DNA of 64,000 nt. Origin: Lepidurus packardi. Its lineage: Eukaryota; Arthropoda; Branchiopoda; Notostraca; Triopsidae. The stretch spans positions 1 to 64,000 of the forward strand of contig JAKZAN010000123.1 of NCBI GenBank assembly GCA_023053545.1, in the 5' to 3' direction. Position numbers and translations under genes: made by a program. Numbering within the stretch: the first letter of the stretch is position 1; every line of letters begins with the position of its first letter. Positions 23,598-37,500 of the stretch are shown in pieces. The notes beneath the pieces are model-generated. The model was not told the origin of the DNA. It saw only the letters and a program-made list of their open reading frames with translations, and ran no database searches.

Positions 23598-26500
23598 ATG
23601 GCCCAGAACAAACTGGTCGCAGACCTCGACGAAAATATCAAGCTCACCACCGACTACGACGCCGACATACGCTACATGGCTATCCTAAAACTCACCTAGA
23701 TAGTCGAGAAGCATCACGCAGAAATCAGTCCTCAGCATTTGGAAAAAATAGTTGACGCTTTCCTTGAACTTGCTAGCGATGATGCATATATCATCCACAG
23801 TAATCTCCTACCCCCTTAACTGTTTTCGTAGCCAATTCTATTCGTTCCCTCGCTAAAATTACTCCTTACATCTCTGCCGAGCAGTGCCGCAAAGCCTGCC
23901 TCCACCTAGTCAGCAAGCTTGCTGCCTCTGAGAAGCAGGAAGAGTCTGTGGCCATCTATGGCTTTGGACTATGTACGATGATAGCTGGGGTCGGATTCGC
24001 CCACGGACTACAGCTCAAGGAATTGCTCAAAATCGTGGAGGATGAAGTGTACAAACTGACGAATACGAGCCGAGTGACACGCATCATCAAACGATGCCTG
24101 ATCGAAGTGGCTCTTTAGTTCATGAGGAAGTGGCCAGCTTTGGTGAACTAAACGGGGGTGAACAAGCACCGTTTCGCCGAGTATCTATTTAACCATATGG
24201 TAGGCGGACAAGACGAGGAACTGTAGAAGCAAGCTGCGAATTGTTTGGGAGCGATCTCCGAAAACCTATTGCAAGGATAGTTCAATCAGATTGTGCAAAG
24301 ATTGTTCCAATATCTGGAGTCTACACACAGAGACTCTGACAAGAAGAGTGCACTCATTGGAATGAGCTCTATTTTCGATACAAGAAACAGATACTTCACA
24401 GACAGCGTCTAGAAGTTCTTCCTGCACTGCGAAGCAGCTGTCCAGAGACTCAGGAGGGAATAGGACCTCGGCTCTGATGCCAACTATTCCAACAAGATCT
24501 ACGAGTGGTTGAGTTACTATTTGCGCACCCTCGACAACATCATTCTCGGATTCCCCAAACATGCGTAACACTTCGTCACAGTAGACTTTGTAGACATGGT
24601 CAAGGATCTCATCTTCTTCTCGCCAGGAAAAGCGATCAAATATATCCAATAAGGTAGTGGCTAGATGGCCGACGACGGAGAGTTCGATGCCAGCTACAGG
24701 GTGCGCGAGGTCGCACATAAGCTCGTAGTGTCCCTTTCTAAGCTGAAACACGAATATTGTGAAGACTTCACTAATGACGAATACTTCTTCTGGTGCCTAA
24801 GGGAAGAACTTACTGAGGTGCGTCTGAGTGCTTTTAAGATGCTTTCGGGGCTGTTTGAAGTGATAACTATCCGTGATAGTGGTGAGATTCTGGATGGATC
24901 CAGCGGCAATAGCCTCCCCGAGTTCAAACGGGTCCTTACAAATTATGTCGACCAGGCCCCTCACATCCTGACTCGAACTTTATAAAAGATGGAGGAATTG
25001 CTGGCGAGCGAGCAGAGCGATGCAGATACCAGGCAAGAGTGTGCCAACCTCATCCACACCATGTCCAAGCATTTCACTCAAGTCATCACCCAAGATAGCG
25101 AACTGGTATCCAGAGTACTCGGAGTCGCCTAACGGTAAATCTCGAACAGCGCATCTAAGCCTGAGGTCAAAATCAGCTACATTAAAACCCTAGACCTTCT
25201 CTTTGCACATGGTTTTACTTCGCTAGATTATGATCTACATGTGTCTCTTTTCCTACCCCTCATCAACAACACCCAGAATGAAAAGATCAATAATGCTGTT
25301 CTAAACGCCTTGTCGAGCATCCTTTTAAACTATCGTGAGGTACTTCCCCACGACTCAAACACTCTCGTCTTGCTCATAGAAGAGCTCCTTTCCCGATCTA
25401 AGAATGTGCACAATCAAGAAGCCAAGGAAGGAGTTGTGTCAATAGTAGGAGTCCTTCTCGAACATTTTGTACCCCAGAAGTATTTGAGATATCTTGTTAA
25501 TATCCTCCGACAGAGACTTGAATAGGACGTTTCCAAGAGATATGTATTGACTGCGGTCAAGAACATCAGTCCTAATCTCCTCGAAATGGGTTCGGCTGAT
25601 AAGGGATACTTGGTAGCAGACCTCGTCGCGCTCGTGCTTTATGCGTCCCAGTATCCTCTCAAAAACGAGGACAGTTCAGTCAGCCACGAAGCAGGTGCTG
25701 CCATCAATAGAGTGGTTAAGATTCTAGGAGTGCAGCTCGGAAGCCAAGGCGCAGAAACTCTCATAAGTAACTCGAAGAAGATTCTGACTGATGGTTATTT
25801 CCCCGAGTACATCCAGACTCTGATAGAACTGTTCCCTCGAAAGTTCTAAGTCGAAGTTCCTTTCCTTTTCAGCATCCACAATGTGCCTACCGATATCACT
25901 TCGAAACTGGTTCAGCACAAAGTCCTGGGCGCTGCCCAGTTCAAGGCCAGCCTCAAGAAGGCGGCGAGGACAGACAATATCAACACAGTTGTGCGCGTTC
26001 TGGCCTAAATCGATTTCCCTGTGAATGAACTCGAAAAGGAGATCGAAGAGAATGTCTGGGGCCAAGTTATTCTGAGGGTACTCGCACAAAAAAGTGAAAA
26101 GTATATGTAGTTGATTAGGAAGTATTCCTCCATTTTTAAGGACCAGGAGACATCCTACCAGGTCGCAATCACTCTTGGAGTTTGTGCTGCTCACAATTTC
26201 AACAAGTATGTTCCTTCCATAGTCCAAGAACTTGACCAAAACATCACCGACAGATACAAAATCCTCACTACCATTCGCTAAGCTTTCTACCATGCCACGC
26301 CTGGCCCCAACACCAACTTCTCCAAATGTATTACTCAGCTTATCAACAAGTCTAAGCAGGAAATTGTGAAGTCTGAGCTGGCCCTCGTGGCTGCCTGCGT
26401 TGCTCGCTTCTATGCACTTGAGCCAAGCGTCGCCCAGTCTTTCCTTTAAGGCTTAGGAAGGGGCACTAATGACCAACGGTACGTTTACTCTGCAGTTTTT

Positions 26501-27248
26501 AGAAGCCTGAATGATTTCAATATCGAGCAACTGCCGCTAATGAAAAGACTTGTGGAGTTAGTGGGTGATAAGGAAGTTTAGGTTCAGAGAAGTGCGGTTG
26601 AGTCTTTGACACATGTGATCGTCCGGAGCCCGAACATTGGTAAGGCTATTATCGACAAAGATCTTTTGGATCAGTTGGCTCCAAGATGCCAGTTCGACCG
26701 AAAACTCGTGAAGATCTTCGATCCCATCGTCAACACCTAAATTGACACCGGCAAACCCCTCAGAGCCAACTGCTTCAGATTGCTGGAGACTGCTCTGGAA
26801 AGATCGACCTACTAGAAGTTTAAGAAGCTTAAGCTGTTCCAGGACATAGTCTCCATTTGCTTCTAGAAGCTAAGTAATTCTACCCTCCTTACATCAAAAT
26901 TCTATTTCTTTGACGACAAATTCAGATGAGGACGTTAACGAGGAAGTACTGATTCTGAGACTCAATGTCCTAAGACTAGTGTCGATCCGCTCTCCAGCTT
27001 CCCTGGTGCCGGCTGAAAAGGAGTTCAGCAAATTCCTATCGATATAGGCACGGCTTGGAGATTATTTGAAACCCACAAAGCTAGAATCAGGAGCCGTAAC
27101 TCTGAAGACCATTTTGCGACACTTGGCCGAAATCCGGCATAACACACGCAACGAGTACTCGACGGAAATCGAGAACTTCTACAAGTCCATCAAGACTAAA
27201 GACCTGATTCGCAATATTTTATCAGAAATCGAAAAGGACTTCGCATGA
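23598..27248 (+). CDS. CAND1: CAND1, cullin-associated exchange factor (1188 aa)
   Basis: Three exons: 23598-23799, 23832-26873, 26926-27248, with introns of 32 and 52 nt. The protein is HEAT repeats throughout and has the length of CAND1 (about 1230 aa). The C-terminal third carries the CAND blocks: RSPNIGKAIIDKDLLDQLAP, then FDRKLVKIFDPIVNTEIDTG, then LRANCFRLLETALE; the C-terminus resembles the CAND1 tail. CAND1 wraps around unneddylated cullins and swaps substrate receptors of SCF ligases. More than 20 TAA/TAG codons are read as Glu. It is tandem with the gene at 27347. Confidence 0.87.
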
Positions 27249-27346
27249 TGATATTATATCGCTAGTCCATTATTTTAGTCATATTTCGAGAATCTCCATA
27301 CAGTCATATCGTCACATCTAAACTAAAACCTTATTATCAACTTACA

Positions 27347-28198
27347 ATGCAGGATGACGAGGAGGAATTATTCCTCAGCCTTAAGAACCAGCCACGCGGG
27401 CCCAAGACCTACGTTAAGGCCGCTTATCTCTTCAGCGAAGACGGCCTCTAGTTTAAGGAGCGCCCAGATCCTTCTGTGCCCCCCCATCCTCCTCCCGAGC
27501 AACCTGAGCCTACTCCTGCCAAAACTCATGAACCTGTCTCCCGTGCTGCTCCTTCTGCAGCAAAAAGTCTCATCAAGAGCAGTGACTTCGATCCTTTTGA
27601 TGCCTTTGCTCCCAATCCCTTTGCCATTTCCACCCGAAGTCAATCAACTAATAACTCCAGCCTTGATCCCACCGCCAGCACAATGAATGGCCAAAGCAAT
27701 CATAACAACTATAACGGCACGAGCGATGAAGCCAGCGAAGCAAAGAGTAAGAAACGGGGCGTCATCGAAAAGCCTGCGCTGATTCCTATTAAAGACACAC
27801 CTGTTGATCCCGTGCCTGAGCCTCTTCAAGAGGCACGATGCGAGCGAGCAACTCAGGAACAGTTCGAATACTTCCAGTCATATATCAGTCAAAAGTAGCG
27901 CGAGCGACGTTTTGAAGAGGACGAGCAGCGAGAAATCGACCGATTTCTTCATCACAAACTTCTTCTTGCCGGTGCTGAACCGACGCTAAATGTGGTGTTC
28001 GAAAAGCCTGAAGACGAAGAACCTGACCGCAGCATCTTTAAGGTGCCTCCATAACCCCGAACCCAGCGCAGGACCATCAAGATTCGAGTCAAGCGTAGGA
28101 GCGAATAAGAAAAGAGTGGAACAGCAGCAGGAGATGAGATACGAAAACTCAAAGTGCTGAACGACATGAAGACAGTGTCGAAGCCTGTACAGCCTTGA
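27347..28198 (+). CDS. Hypothetical disordered protein, Pro- and Glu-rich (283 aa)
   Basis: Single frame from ATG 27347 to TGA 28196-28198. Starts MQDDEEELFLSLKNQPRGPK; a proline-rich stretch (VPPHPPPEQPEP) follows, then Ser/Asn-rich sequence, a KKRG basic patch, and a highly charged C-terminal third with a Lys/Arg cluster (RTIKIRVKRR) that could be a nuclear localisation signal. No domain recognised. 98 bp after CAND1. Confidence 0.7.
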
Positions 28199-28587
28199 AG
28201 TGCGGAATGCTGTTATGTTGTTGTATATATCTATCGGCCCTTATTTTCTTATGAGGCCTGTAATTGATTGGTGGTATTGGTCTGTAACTTCTTATATGTT
28301 TGGTTAAGTATGTATGGGATTCTGGTAGGGGGCTGGACGATGTTTGGAGCTGGACACGATCCCATCAGCGTTTCTCAATAGCAATACGCCCAAAGATTGG
28401 ATGATTGCGGTATAAAAAGTGGCGAGGTTCAATTAGTGTGACCATTAGCACAACCGGGCATTGCTCTTCGACTAGTTTTATTCAAATAGTAGGTACGAAA
28501 AGCAAAACCATACCTTCATGCCCTTAAATCTATAACTCATCTTACTTTTTGACAATTTACTAGCCGATTTATTGACCAACTACCCTG
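28199..28587. other. Spacer, 389 bp, upstream of dynein
   Basis: Between the tandem genes at 27347 and 28588. It contains a TATA-like motif (28411-28418) but no coding frame I can support. Confidence 0.5.
28411..28418 (+). promoter_or_regulatory. TATA-like box before the dynein gene
   Basis: TATAAAAA in a GC-flanked context (GCGG before, GTGGCG after), 170 bp upstream of the dynein start codon. Position is compatible with a core promoter if the 5' UTR is about 130 nt. Base composition alone could produce it. Confidence 0.3.
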
Positions 28588-31500
28588 ATGCGAAAACGTT
28601 CACAAGAGGAACCAGAGGACCCTCGCCCCCCGACTTCCCACGACAAGTCTGCTAAGATACGTCTGGCCAGCAGGCTCTTCGAAAAAGGCAACAACCTGCA
28701 CCACCTGGCTGCTACCACCCTCCCAACCCTCGACGTGCGTCCCCGCGTTTTTAGTCTGCACAAGACCCCCGAAAACAATTTCACATCAAAACTAGCCAAG
28801 CAGACCCGCGAGTCTCAGGTTAAGTTCGAGAGAATCGACAATAACATGACCCAGGACTACGTGCTCGAGGAGGGGAGTTACAGTAATAGTCTAACATTTC
28901 AAAATTTGTCTAGGATCCAACAACAGGTTTACCCAACAGCACAACCTCTCACAGGTCGAAACTGACGAGATCGGCACTCCCACCCAACTCGCCTCCCTCC
29001 GCAAAACAAATCACCGCACCCAGAGATTCAAAGACCAGAAATGGGTGAACCCTTTAAACAATAGCTCCAGTTTTGGCAACCCCGACACAGGGGGACTGCA
29101 GCGATCACGCGTGACTGACTCTGAACCCGTTAACAATCTGATCGAGAAGATGGCAGGAGCCAAACCAACAAAGACTCCTCGGCACAGCATGACTCCGATT
29201 GAATAATAATATGCCTCGAGGCCGGGATTCAATTACATCGCGCCTTTAAACAAAAAGCCATCCATGATGGGGCTGGATGCCAACAAAGACATCGACACAT
29301 TCATCATGATGTGTCAGGAACGCAAATTCAGTGCATCGGAGTTTAGCTACATGGTTAAACAGGAGTCCAACGACTACTACAACATGAAGATAATGAACTA
29401 CCACAATATTTCTGTCAGTGGCATCAAGAACTACTTCACGCTCAGCGCAAAGGGAGTCACTCGCTATGAGAACTGCATCCCTATTTAGTTCTTGAGCTTG
29501 GAAACCTGGATCAACGAGAGAAGGCAGTTCAACGAGATCAAAGAGTTGAGTTTCTTCCAAAAATTCAGGAAGTGGAAATCCATGAAGAAGTGGCTGGAGA
29601 TCCTCTCGCGAGACAGGTTCAAAAAAATAAGCAACATCCTTTCCAACGAGTTGTTCATCCTGAACCCCGACTACAGAACTATTCTGCTGAACCATACGTC
29701 GGTCTGCTACGACATCGAGTACTTCAAGTTGGTGGAGTTTTCGGCCGAAGCTGTGACGGTCGATGGCTTCAAGGAGGAGCAGTCTGTCCGCAAAGTGGAG
29801 ATGATCAACAAACTTAAAAACTACAGTAACGAGATGCATAAGAACTGCACCAAAGGTCTGCAAACTATCGTCGAAAATATGCGGAATGCTATCATGGTCG
29901 ATGTATCCCAGTATGCCGAGAAAAAGTCCAATGATTAAAAAAGCAAGGCATTCGAGGAGTTGGGATTCCCAGACAACATCTCATACGGCCATCGGAGCAT
30001 GATACGGGTCGAGCTGATGCGCTTCCTGCGTCTCGCCTATATGCTGGATTTCGTGGCTGTGCAGTCCCTGGGCAATATGTATGTGTCCAATATGAAGACT
30101 TTCGTAGACATTCTCCAGTAGAAAAATCAATCCAAAGACTAGAAACCTCTGATTGGTCGAATTAAGAGTGCTGACGGGTCCAATATCCACAAACAGTTCA
30201 CAGAACCACTCTTTACCATCGAGTTGAACCTCGTACCTGATGGTAATCCCGCAGTCACCACGCAGGAGTACACTTATCTCCAACTCAAACAGGATGTCAC
30301 CCACTTTGATCTCCAACACTTCATGCTCATCGTTCCCAAGGAAGAATAAGGCAAGAGTCCTACGAAGAAGACTGGGAAGGAAGCTGAAAGCAAAGTGACA
30401 AGTATATCTTATGACGATGAACGAGTTTTCACCAAGAGAATGCCCCAACGTCCTGAGTCTGCCTTATTGCGGGTATCTCCGTCTCGAACGGATGTCATTA
30501 GCCTGATCCAGGAAACATTCAACTCGACTGAGGAATCAATCCAGTCTATTGAGCGTTGGTCCAAAAACTAAGAATTCTTGCCTTACATCCAAGCTCTAGA
30601 ACAATGGGATTAGATCATCGGACAAAAATGGACAAGGCCTGAGACTCCGTTTTTGAACCCTTACTACTGGATCAAGGAGCATGAAACATACAAGAGTTTC
30701 ACGAACGAGATGGAGCAGATCATCGATGACTCTTTCAGGAGGCTGGATAAGTTCAAAGAATAACACGCTCTTATACTCACCCAATTCTGGAGAAACAAAA
30801 GCACGGATATTTCTGGTCTGGCAGATGAAGGTTTGGTCTAACAGGCGATTGTCTATCGGGAGACGATGAGATCATATGTTGACTACATAGAAACCCTTAA
30901 GACCAATCTGATTCTGAAGGCTGATCTCGGCATCTACCAAGTGGATTGCGAAAAGCTGAGCCGAGACTTAATCACCATGCACACTAACATGTTCAAAGAA
31001 CTGTGCGACTTATTCCTACGCATCATCGTTGACAGATGCACTAGCCTCAGATCATGGTACATGCACTCGATAGAACAGCTCTCCAGCGATATCATCCTGA
31101 TAGAAGAATTCGTCGAGCAAAAATCAGCCCTAGACATGATTCTAAAGGGCCTGTCCAAAGTCAAAGAATAGTTGGAGACCGTCAGAGTCTTGAACCTTCT
31201 AATCAATTAAAGTCAGCCGGCCCTACAGAAGAAAACCGATAAAGAATTGGTTAATTCCGTAATGGCTCTTGATGCCACTCTCTTCGGACGCATCAACGAC
31301 GCGGAGTCCCAGATGACAAAGAATATGGAGAGATTCAAAAAAAGCCTCAAGGAAAGACTCGAGAAAATACTCAAGGACGTTGAGGATGTCCAGACCCAGT
31401 GCAATGACGACAAGTTTAAGTCATCCGCTACTGATATTCTGGAGGGAGATGCCGAACTGGCTGCTCTGGGAGTCAAAGTGGCTGACCTGAATGCCGCATC

Positions 31501-34500
31501 GGAAAGCCACCGAAGGTACGAGGAGATTCTGGAACTGACTGACTGCGCCAACTTCACAACCCTAGAGACTCTGACTGACGATCACAAAATCAAGCATGCC
31601 ATGTTCAAGGGAATCAAGGAGATCCGCGAGCTATCCAAAGAGTGGAACTCGTTGAAGTTCAAAGATGTCAATGTCAAGTCCCTGTCGTCGATATGCGAGA
31701 AGTACGCCAAGGACGTCAACATAGCCGAAAGAACGATGCCACAAAATAATCTCATAGCGATCCTCAAAAAGCAAGTCTGGCTGTACAAGTAGTCGATGCC
31801 AGTCATCGCTGCTCTACGGTCTGAGTATCTTCAGTAGTCCCACTGGCGATAAGTCAAGGCGTTGTTGAAGAGTGACTTCTCAATCGAAGATGACAACTTT
31901 ACTTTAAAGGAGTTCCTGCAGTTGCCTGTCCAGTCCTATCAGGAAGAGTTAGTAGAAATATCAGTGCGAGCCCACCAGGAAAACAATCTCAGAAAGCAGA
32001 TCGAAGCACTGGAGAAGGAATGGGGTGAAATCGACATCAAACTTAAGAATTACAAAGACTCCAATGACATCTTTGTGCTTTATGAGGTAGATGAACTGCT
32101 GGCTAAACTGGACTAAAATTTGGCTACAACCTCTAATCTTCTGGCTAACAGGTACATCAAGTCAATGCGCGCAGATGCTGAGAAGTTCTACAATGAGTTG
32201 TTCATGGTCCAAGAAGTGGTCGACAAATGGCTGGAGTGCCAGAAGAAATGGATCTATCTCGAGAACATCTTCGCAGCACCAGACATCAAGAAGCAGCTCC
32301 CTCAAGAAAGTGCCGACTTCATCATAGCAGATAAGACTCTCAAGACCCTCATGAAGAAAACCTATAATACTCCCAAGATCAACAAGCTCCTCAAAAACGT
32401 CAACATTGAAACTCTTGTCAAAACATCAGATACCCTTGACAGAATCTAGAAGCAGCTTGAAGACTATCTGGAAGTTAAGCGTAGAGTATTCCCTCGCTTC
32501 TACTTCCTCTCAAATGATGAACTCCTTGAAATCCTGGCTAAGAGCCAGAACCTGGAAGCTGTGGAACAGCACCTTAATAAGTGTTTCTAAGGACTCACCA
32601 AATTTTTCATCGACAAAGATCGACCGACTTCAATCGAGGGTATGCGCAGTCCTGAAGGCGAAGTGGTCAAGTTCTTTACTGCAGTCAATGCTCGTGCCAA
32701 TGCAGAAGTTTATCTGTTGAATCTACAGAAGGAAATGATATAGACTTTGCGCAGAACCATCAGGGATGGACTCAAAGATGTTGCTAATGGGACTAGTGCG
32801 ACCCGTGCATAATGGATCATGAAGCACAAAGGACAAATAGTAACCACTGTGTCACAGATCCTCTGGACTTTTGATACTTAATAAGCAATAAAAGAACAAG
32901 CGAACAGAAGCGACTCTCTTTATCAATGGTATATGCACAACATCAAACAGCTGCAGGCACTCACTGAAATGGTTCGAGGCTAGCTTACCGACCTATATAG
33001 AAAGATCGTTGTGGCGCTCATCACTACTGAAGTCCACAACAGAGATATCGTCAATGTCCTTAACACCAACGAAGTCGAGTCTATTTCCGATAACTACTGG
33101 CAGCAACAACTCAGATACTACGCTAGCGAGGAGACCGAAGGATGCATAGTCAAGCAGGTCACCGCAGTCATGGACTACGGCTACGAATACCTAGGAGCCA
33201 CGACGAGGCTCGTCATCACTCCCCTCACAGACAGATGCTGGATTACTATCACCAGTGCTCTTGCGAATCAGTTGGGAGCTTCTCCAGCTGGTCCTGCAGG
33301 AACAGGCAAGACGTAGAGTACCAAGGACCTGGCAAAGGGTCTAGGAAGACTGTGTATCGTCTTCAACTGTTCTGACCAGATCACTGCCGTAATGATGAAC
33401 AAACTGTTCTCGGGTCTGATCCAGCAGGGTGCTTGGACTTGTCTGGACGAGTTCAACAGAATCGATATCGAAGTGCTGTCAGTCATCGCCCAGCAGCTCC
33501 TCGCCATCAGAATTGCTATGCGCAGGAAGGCGGAAGAGTTTGAGTTCGAAGGTAAGATGATGCCTCTGAAGAAGACGATGGGCGTATTCATCACGATGAA
33601 CCCAGGCTATGCAGGCAGGACAGAGTTGCCGGACAACCTGAAGTCCCTCTTCAGACCTGTGAGCATGATGATTCCAGACTACGCCATGATCGCAGAAATC
33701 ATGCTTTTCGCTGAAGGATTCTAGCATGCCAGTACTCTCTCCAAAAAGATGGTGCAGCTCTACAAACTATCGTCCGAACAACTGTCGCAACAGGATCACT
33801 ACGACTTCGGAATGAGGGCAGTCAAGTCCCTCTTAGTCATGGCAGGCGCTTTGAAGAGGGCAGACGCCAAAGAGTCTGAAGACGTCGTGCTGATTCGCGC
33901 AATGAAAGACTCCAATATCCCCAAGTTCCTGAAAGACGACATCCCGCTCTTCGAAGCTCTGGTGCAGGATCTGTTCCCGTCCGTCAAGATTAAAGAAGTG
34001 AGCAACGATCTGCTCGAGAACAAAATAAAGCACTCGCTGCTGCAAGCCAAGCTGCAGCCTATGTCTGAGTACATCACCAAGGTGGTGCAGTTGTTCGACA
34101 TCCTCAATGTCAGGTTTGGAGTCATGCTCGTCGGACAAACTGGAACGGGCAAGTCAACATGCTACCAGACACTCGCCACTACCATGGGAGCCCTCAAAGC
34201 TGAGGATGTCCCCGACAAAAGATACCAGAAGGTCGCCTACAGGATCCTAAATCCTAAGAGTGTGTCGATGGGCGAACTCTACGGTTTCGTAGATAGCATG
34301 ACCCAGGAGTGGGTGGATGGGATCGCAAGCTCCATCATCCGCGAGTGCAATACAGCTAACATCGAAGACCCTGACTTCGACAAAGATCAGAGACGTTGGG
34401 TCGTGTTCGATGGGCCCGTGGATGCTCTTTGGATCGAGAACATGAACACAGTGCTTGATGACAACATGACTCTGTGTCTGGCCAACTCAGAACGTATCAA

Positions 34501-37500
34501 ACTACGCCCTGAACTCCGTATGCTCTTCGAGGTTCAGGACTTGGCCGTCGCCAGCCCCGCTACAGTGAGTAGATGCGGTATGGTCTACATGAGCTATGCC
34601 AATCTGCACTGGAAATCGTATGTGGAAACCTGGTTCAGCAAGCGATGCTACGATGGAGAAGTGTCACAGATCCAGTCCGAGAATGCTCCTTCCCACCATG
34701 CGGGAGAACGTCAGTACCGAGTGCCTAAAGATTTCCAATAGCAGTACAAATTCTTGTTCTTTAACACGCTGGACAAGATGCTGGAAGAAAGAAAGAACAT
34801 GTTTGAGCCTTTCAGTACTGTAGGCATCCAGGTGGCAGCCAACCTTTGTTCCTTACTTTAAGTCTTCTTCAGGAATATGAAATTCAGTGCTAGCCACGAC
34901 GAAAACAACAAGAAGGTCTTCGCTACCTTCTTTTTCTCCCTCATTTGGGCTGCAGGGGGGTCCGTCTAATCCAAGCACTATGTTGATATAGAAGCAACTA
35001 TCAGAAGCCTCGCACAAGCTGTAGACTCTCCTATTTTCTTCCCTAAGACGGAAACTATATTCGACTTCTTCGTAAATCCCGACACCAACTACACCACCTT
35101 CATCAGTTGGGAGTCTAAGCTCCCGGAGTTTGAATACTCCAAAGAGACCCCTTACTTCGACCTTCTCGTGCCCACAGTCGATACAACCAAGTTATCCGAT
35201 CTCCTCGAGAAACTCATCGGGATAGAGAAGGCCACCCTTATCACTGGCCAAACAGGTGTAGGGAAATCAGTTTTCGTAAATAACTTGCTCCTCAAACTCA
35301 AAGATCATGGGGTGCAGTCGATCATGCTCAACTGTTCGGCTCAGACCAAAGCTAAAGACACGCAGCTAGCCATTGAGGCCAAACTTCAGAAGAAGGGCAA
35401 GACTCTCTTCGGTGCCAGGCCCAACGAAAGCATCACCATCTTTATCGACGATGTTAACATGCCAGCACTGTAATTCTACGGGGCACAGCCCACTATCGAG
35501 TTACTTCGTCAGTTCCTGGACCTGAAGGGATTCTACGACAGGAGTAAACTATACTGGAAGGACGTAGTGGACACTACTCTTGTGGCCTGCGGAGCTACAC
35601 CCGGAGGAGGCAGAAACCAGATTACCCGCAGAATACTCCGCCACTTCTTCGTTGTGTGCATGCCTCAACCTTCTGATTCCAACCTCAAGAAGATCTTCGA
35701 GTCGATCGTCAAGGGATTCGTGAGTAGCTACCCCTTCATCGAAGCCATAAAGAAATCAAGTGAGTCCATCACGCTATCCACTCTGGGCTTCTACAAGCAG
35801 ATATCGACTGAACTGCTGCCCACTCCGAGCAAGTTCCACTATACCTTCAACATGAGAGACATCAGCAAAGTGTTCCAGGGAATTCTGATGTACAAGCCAC
35901 AGTCGTCTAATACTCTGGAGGCATTCTGGAAGCTGTGGTACCATGAGTTATGGAGAGTGTTTGGGGACAGGCTGGTTGATGATAATGACAGAGACTGGTT
36001 CAGACAAAATGCGCAGACGATTTCGAGCCGGTCGGGAGGGATGGTGGACGAGAACATCGCGAAATCAACCATTATCTTCTCGGATGTGCTGCGCCTGGAC
36101 TCGTCGATAGTGCTGTATGAGGAAGTGACCGAAATGAGGAAGATTGTGAAGGCACTCGAGAACAAGATGGAGGACTACAATATGTCCAACGACGATAAGT
36201 TCAACCTGGTCTTCTTCGACATGGCCGTAGAGCACATCCTCAGAATTTCCAGAGTCCTCAGGCAGCCCAGGGGTAACGCCATGCTCATCGGAGTCGGAGG
36301 CAGCGGGAAGCAGACACTTTCGCGACTTGCAGCCTACATCATGGGTTCGCAGACTGTCCAAGTCGAAGTGACCCGTGTCTACGATGGAGAAGCCTTCCGC
36401 AAGGATCTGCAACGCATTACCAAGGAATCAGGAGCCAAACAGAAGAGTCTGACCTTCATCTTTACAGACCTGCAGATCGCCTATGAGTCCTTCCTGGAGG
36501 ATATCAATAACCTCATCAACACTGGCTAAGTACCTAATCTGTTTGCCAAGAAGGAAGACTTTGATGAGATTTACTAAGCAGTGAGACCAATTGCAGTTAA
36601 GCTCAAAAGACCAGACAGTCCAGAAGCACTGTGGAATTTCTTCATCAGTTTGATCAGAGCCAACCTCCACGTTATCCTATGCATGTCCCCTGTTGGTGAG
36701 GCACTGAGAGTACGTTGCAGAAAATTCCCGTCCTTAGTCAACTGTTGTACTTTGGATTGGTTTACAGGCTGGCCTAAGGAAGCTCTCTACGAAGTGGCCA
36801 AGCGCTACATCAGTTCGATGGAACTGCCTGAAGGTTCGAGAGAACCCTTAGCTCAAATGTGCATGGAGGTAAGCTTGAGCGTGAGCGCAACATGTGATTT
36901 GTACCTGCGTGAACAGAGACGCAGAGTCTACACAACACCAAAGTCTTATCTTGATCAGCTTTCATTGTATCAGATTCTGCTGGCAGACAAGCTAAAAGAG
37001 ATCAACAGTCTAAAGGTAAAATTGTCTGGAGGCCTGGAGAAACTTTACTCGACGAACGCTATTGTCGATAAGTTGAAGCTAGAAATGAAAAACCTGCAGC
37101 CCGTCTTAGAACAGCAGTCGATCAAGACCGAGAAGTTTTTGGTTCAACTTGACATCGACAGGACCCAGGCTAATAAGGTAGAGTTGGTAGTCGAAGAAGA
37201 AACAGATATCGTCAATGTGCAGGCCAGCGAAATCAAAGGCATTAAAGAAGAAGCCCAGGCAGAACTCGCAAAAGCATTGCCAGCCTTGCGCTAGGCCGAA
37301 GAAGCCCTTAACAAACTCAACAAGAACGACATCACGGAAATCAAAGGTTTCGCCAATCCGCCACCTGCAGTCCAGATGGTGTTGGAAGCAGTATGCGTGC
37401 TACTAGGAGAAAAGCCTGACTGGAGTTCAGCCAAGACTGTAATGATGGACATGGGTTTCTTAGAGCGACTGAGAATCTATAACAAGGACACGATTTCGGA

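Noticed and set aside
33011..33316. Dynein fragments as separate genes or pseudogene pieces
   Set aside because: All fragments lie in one frame separated only by TAA/TAG, and the domain order is that of a complete heavy chain.
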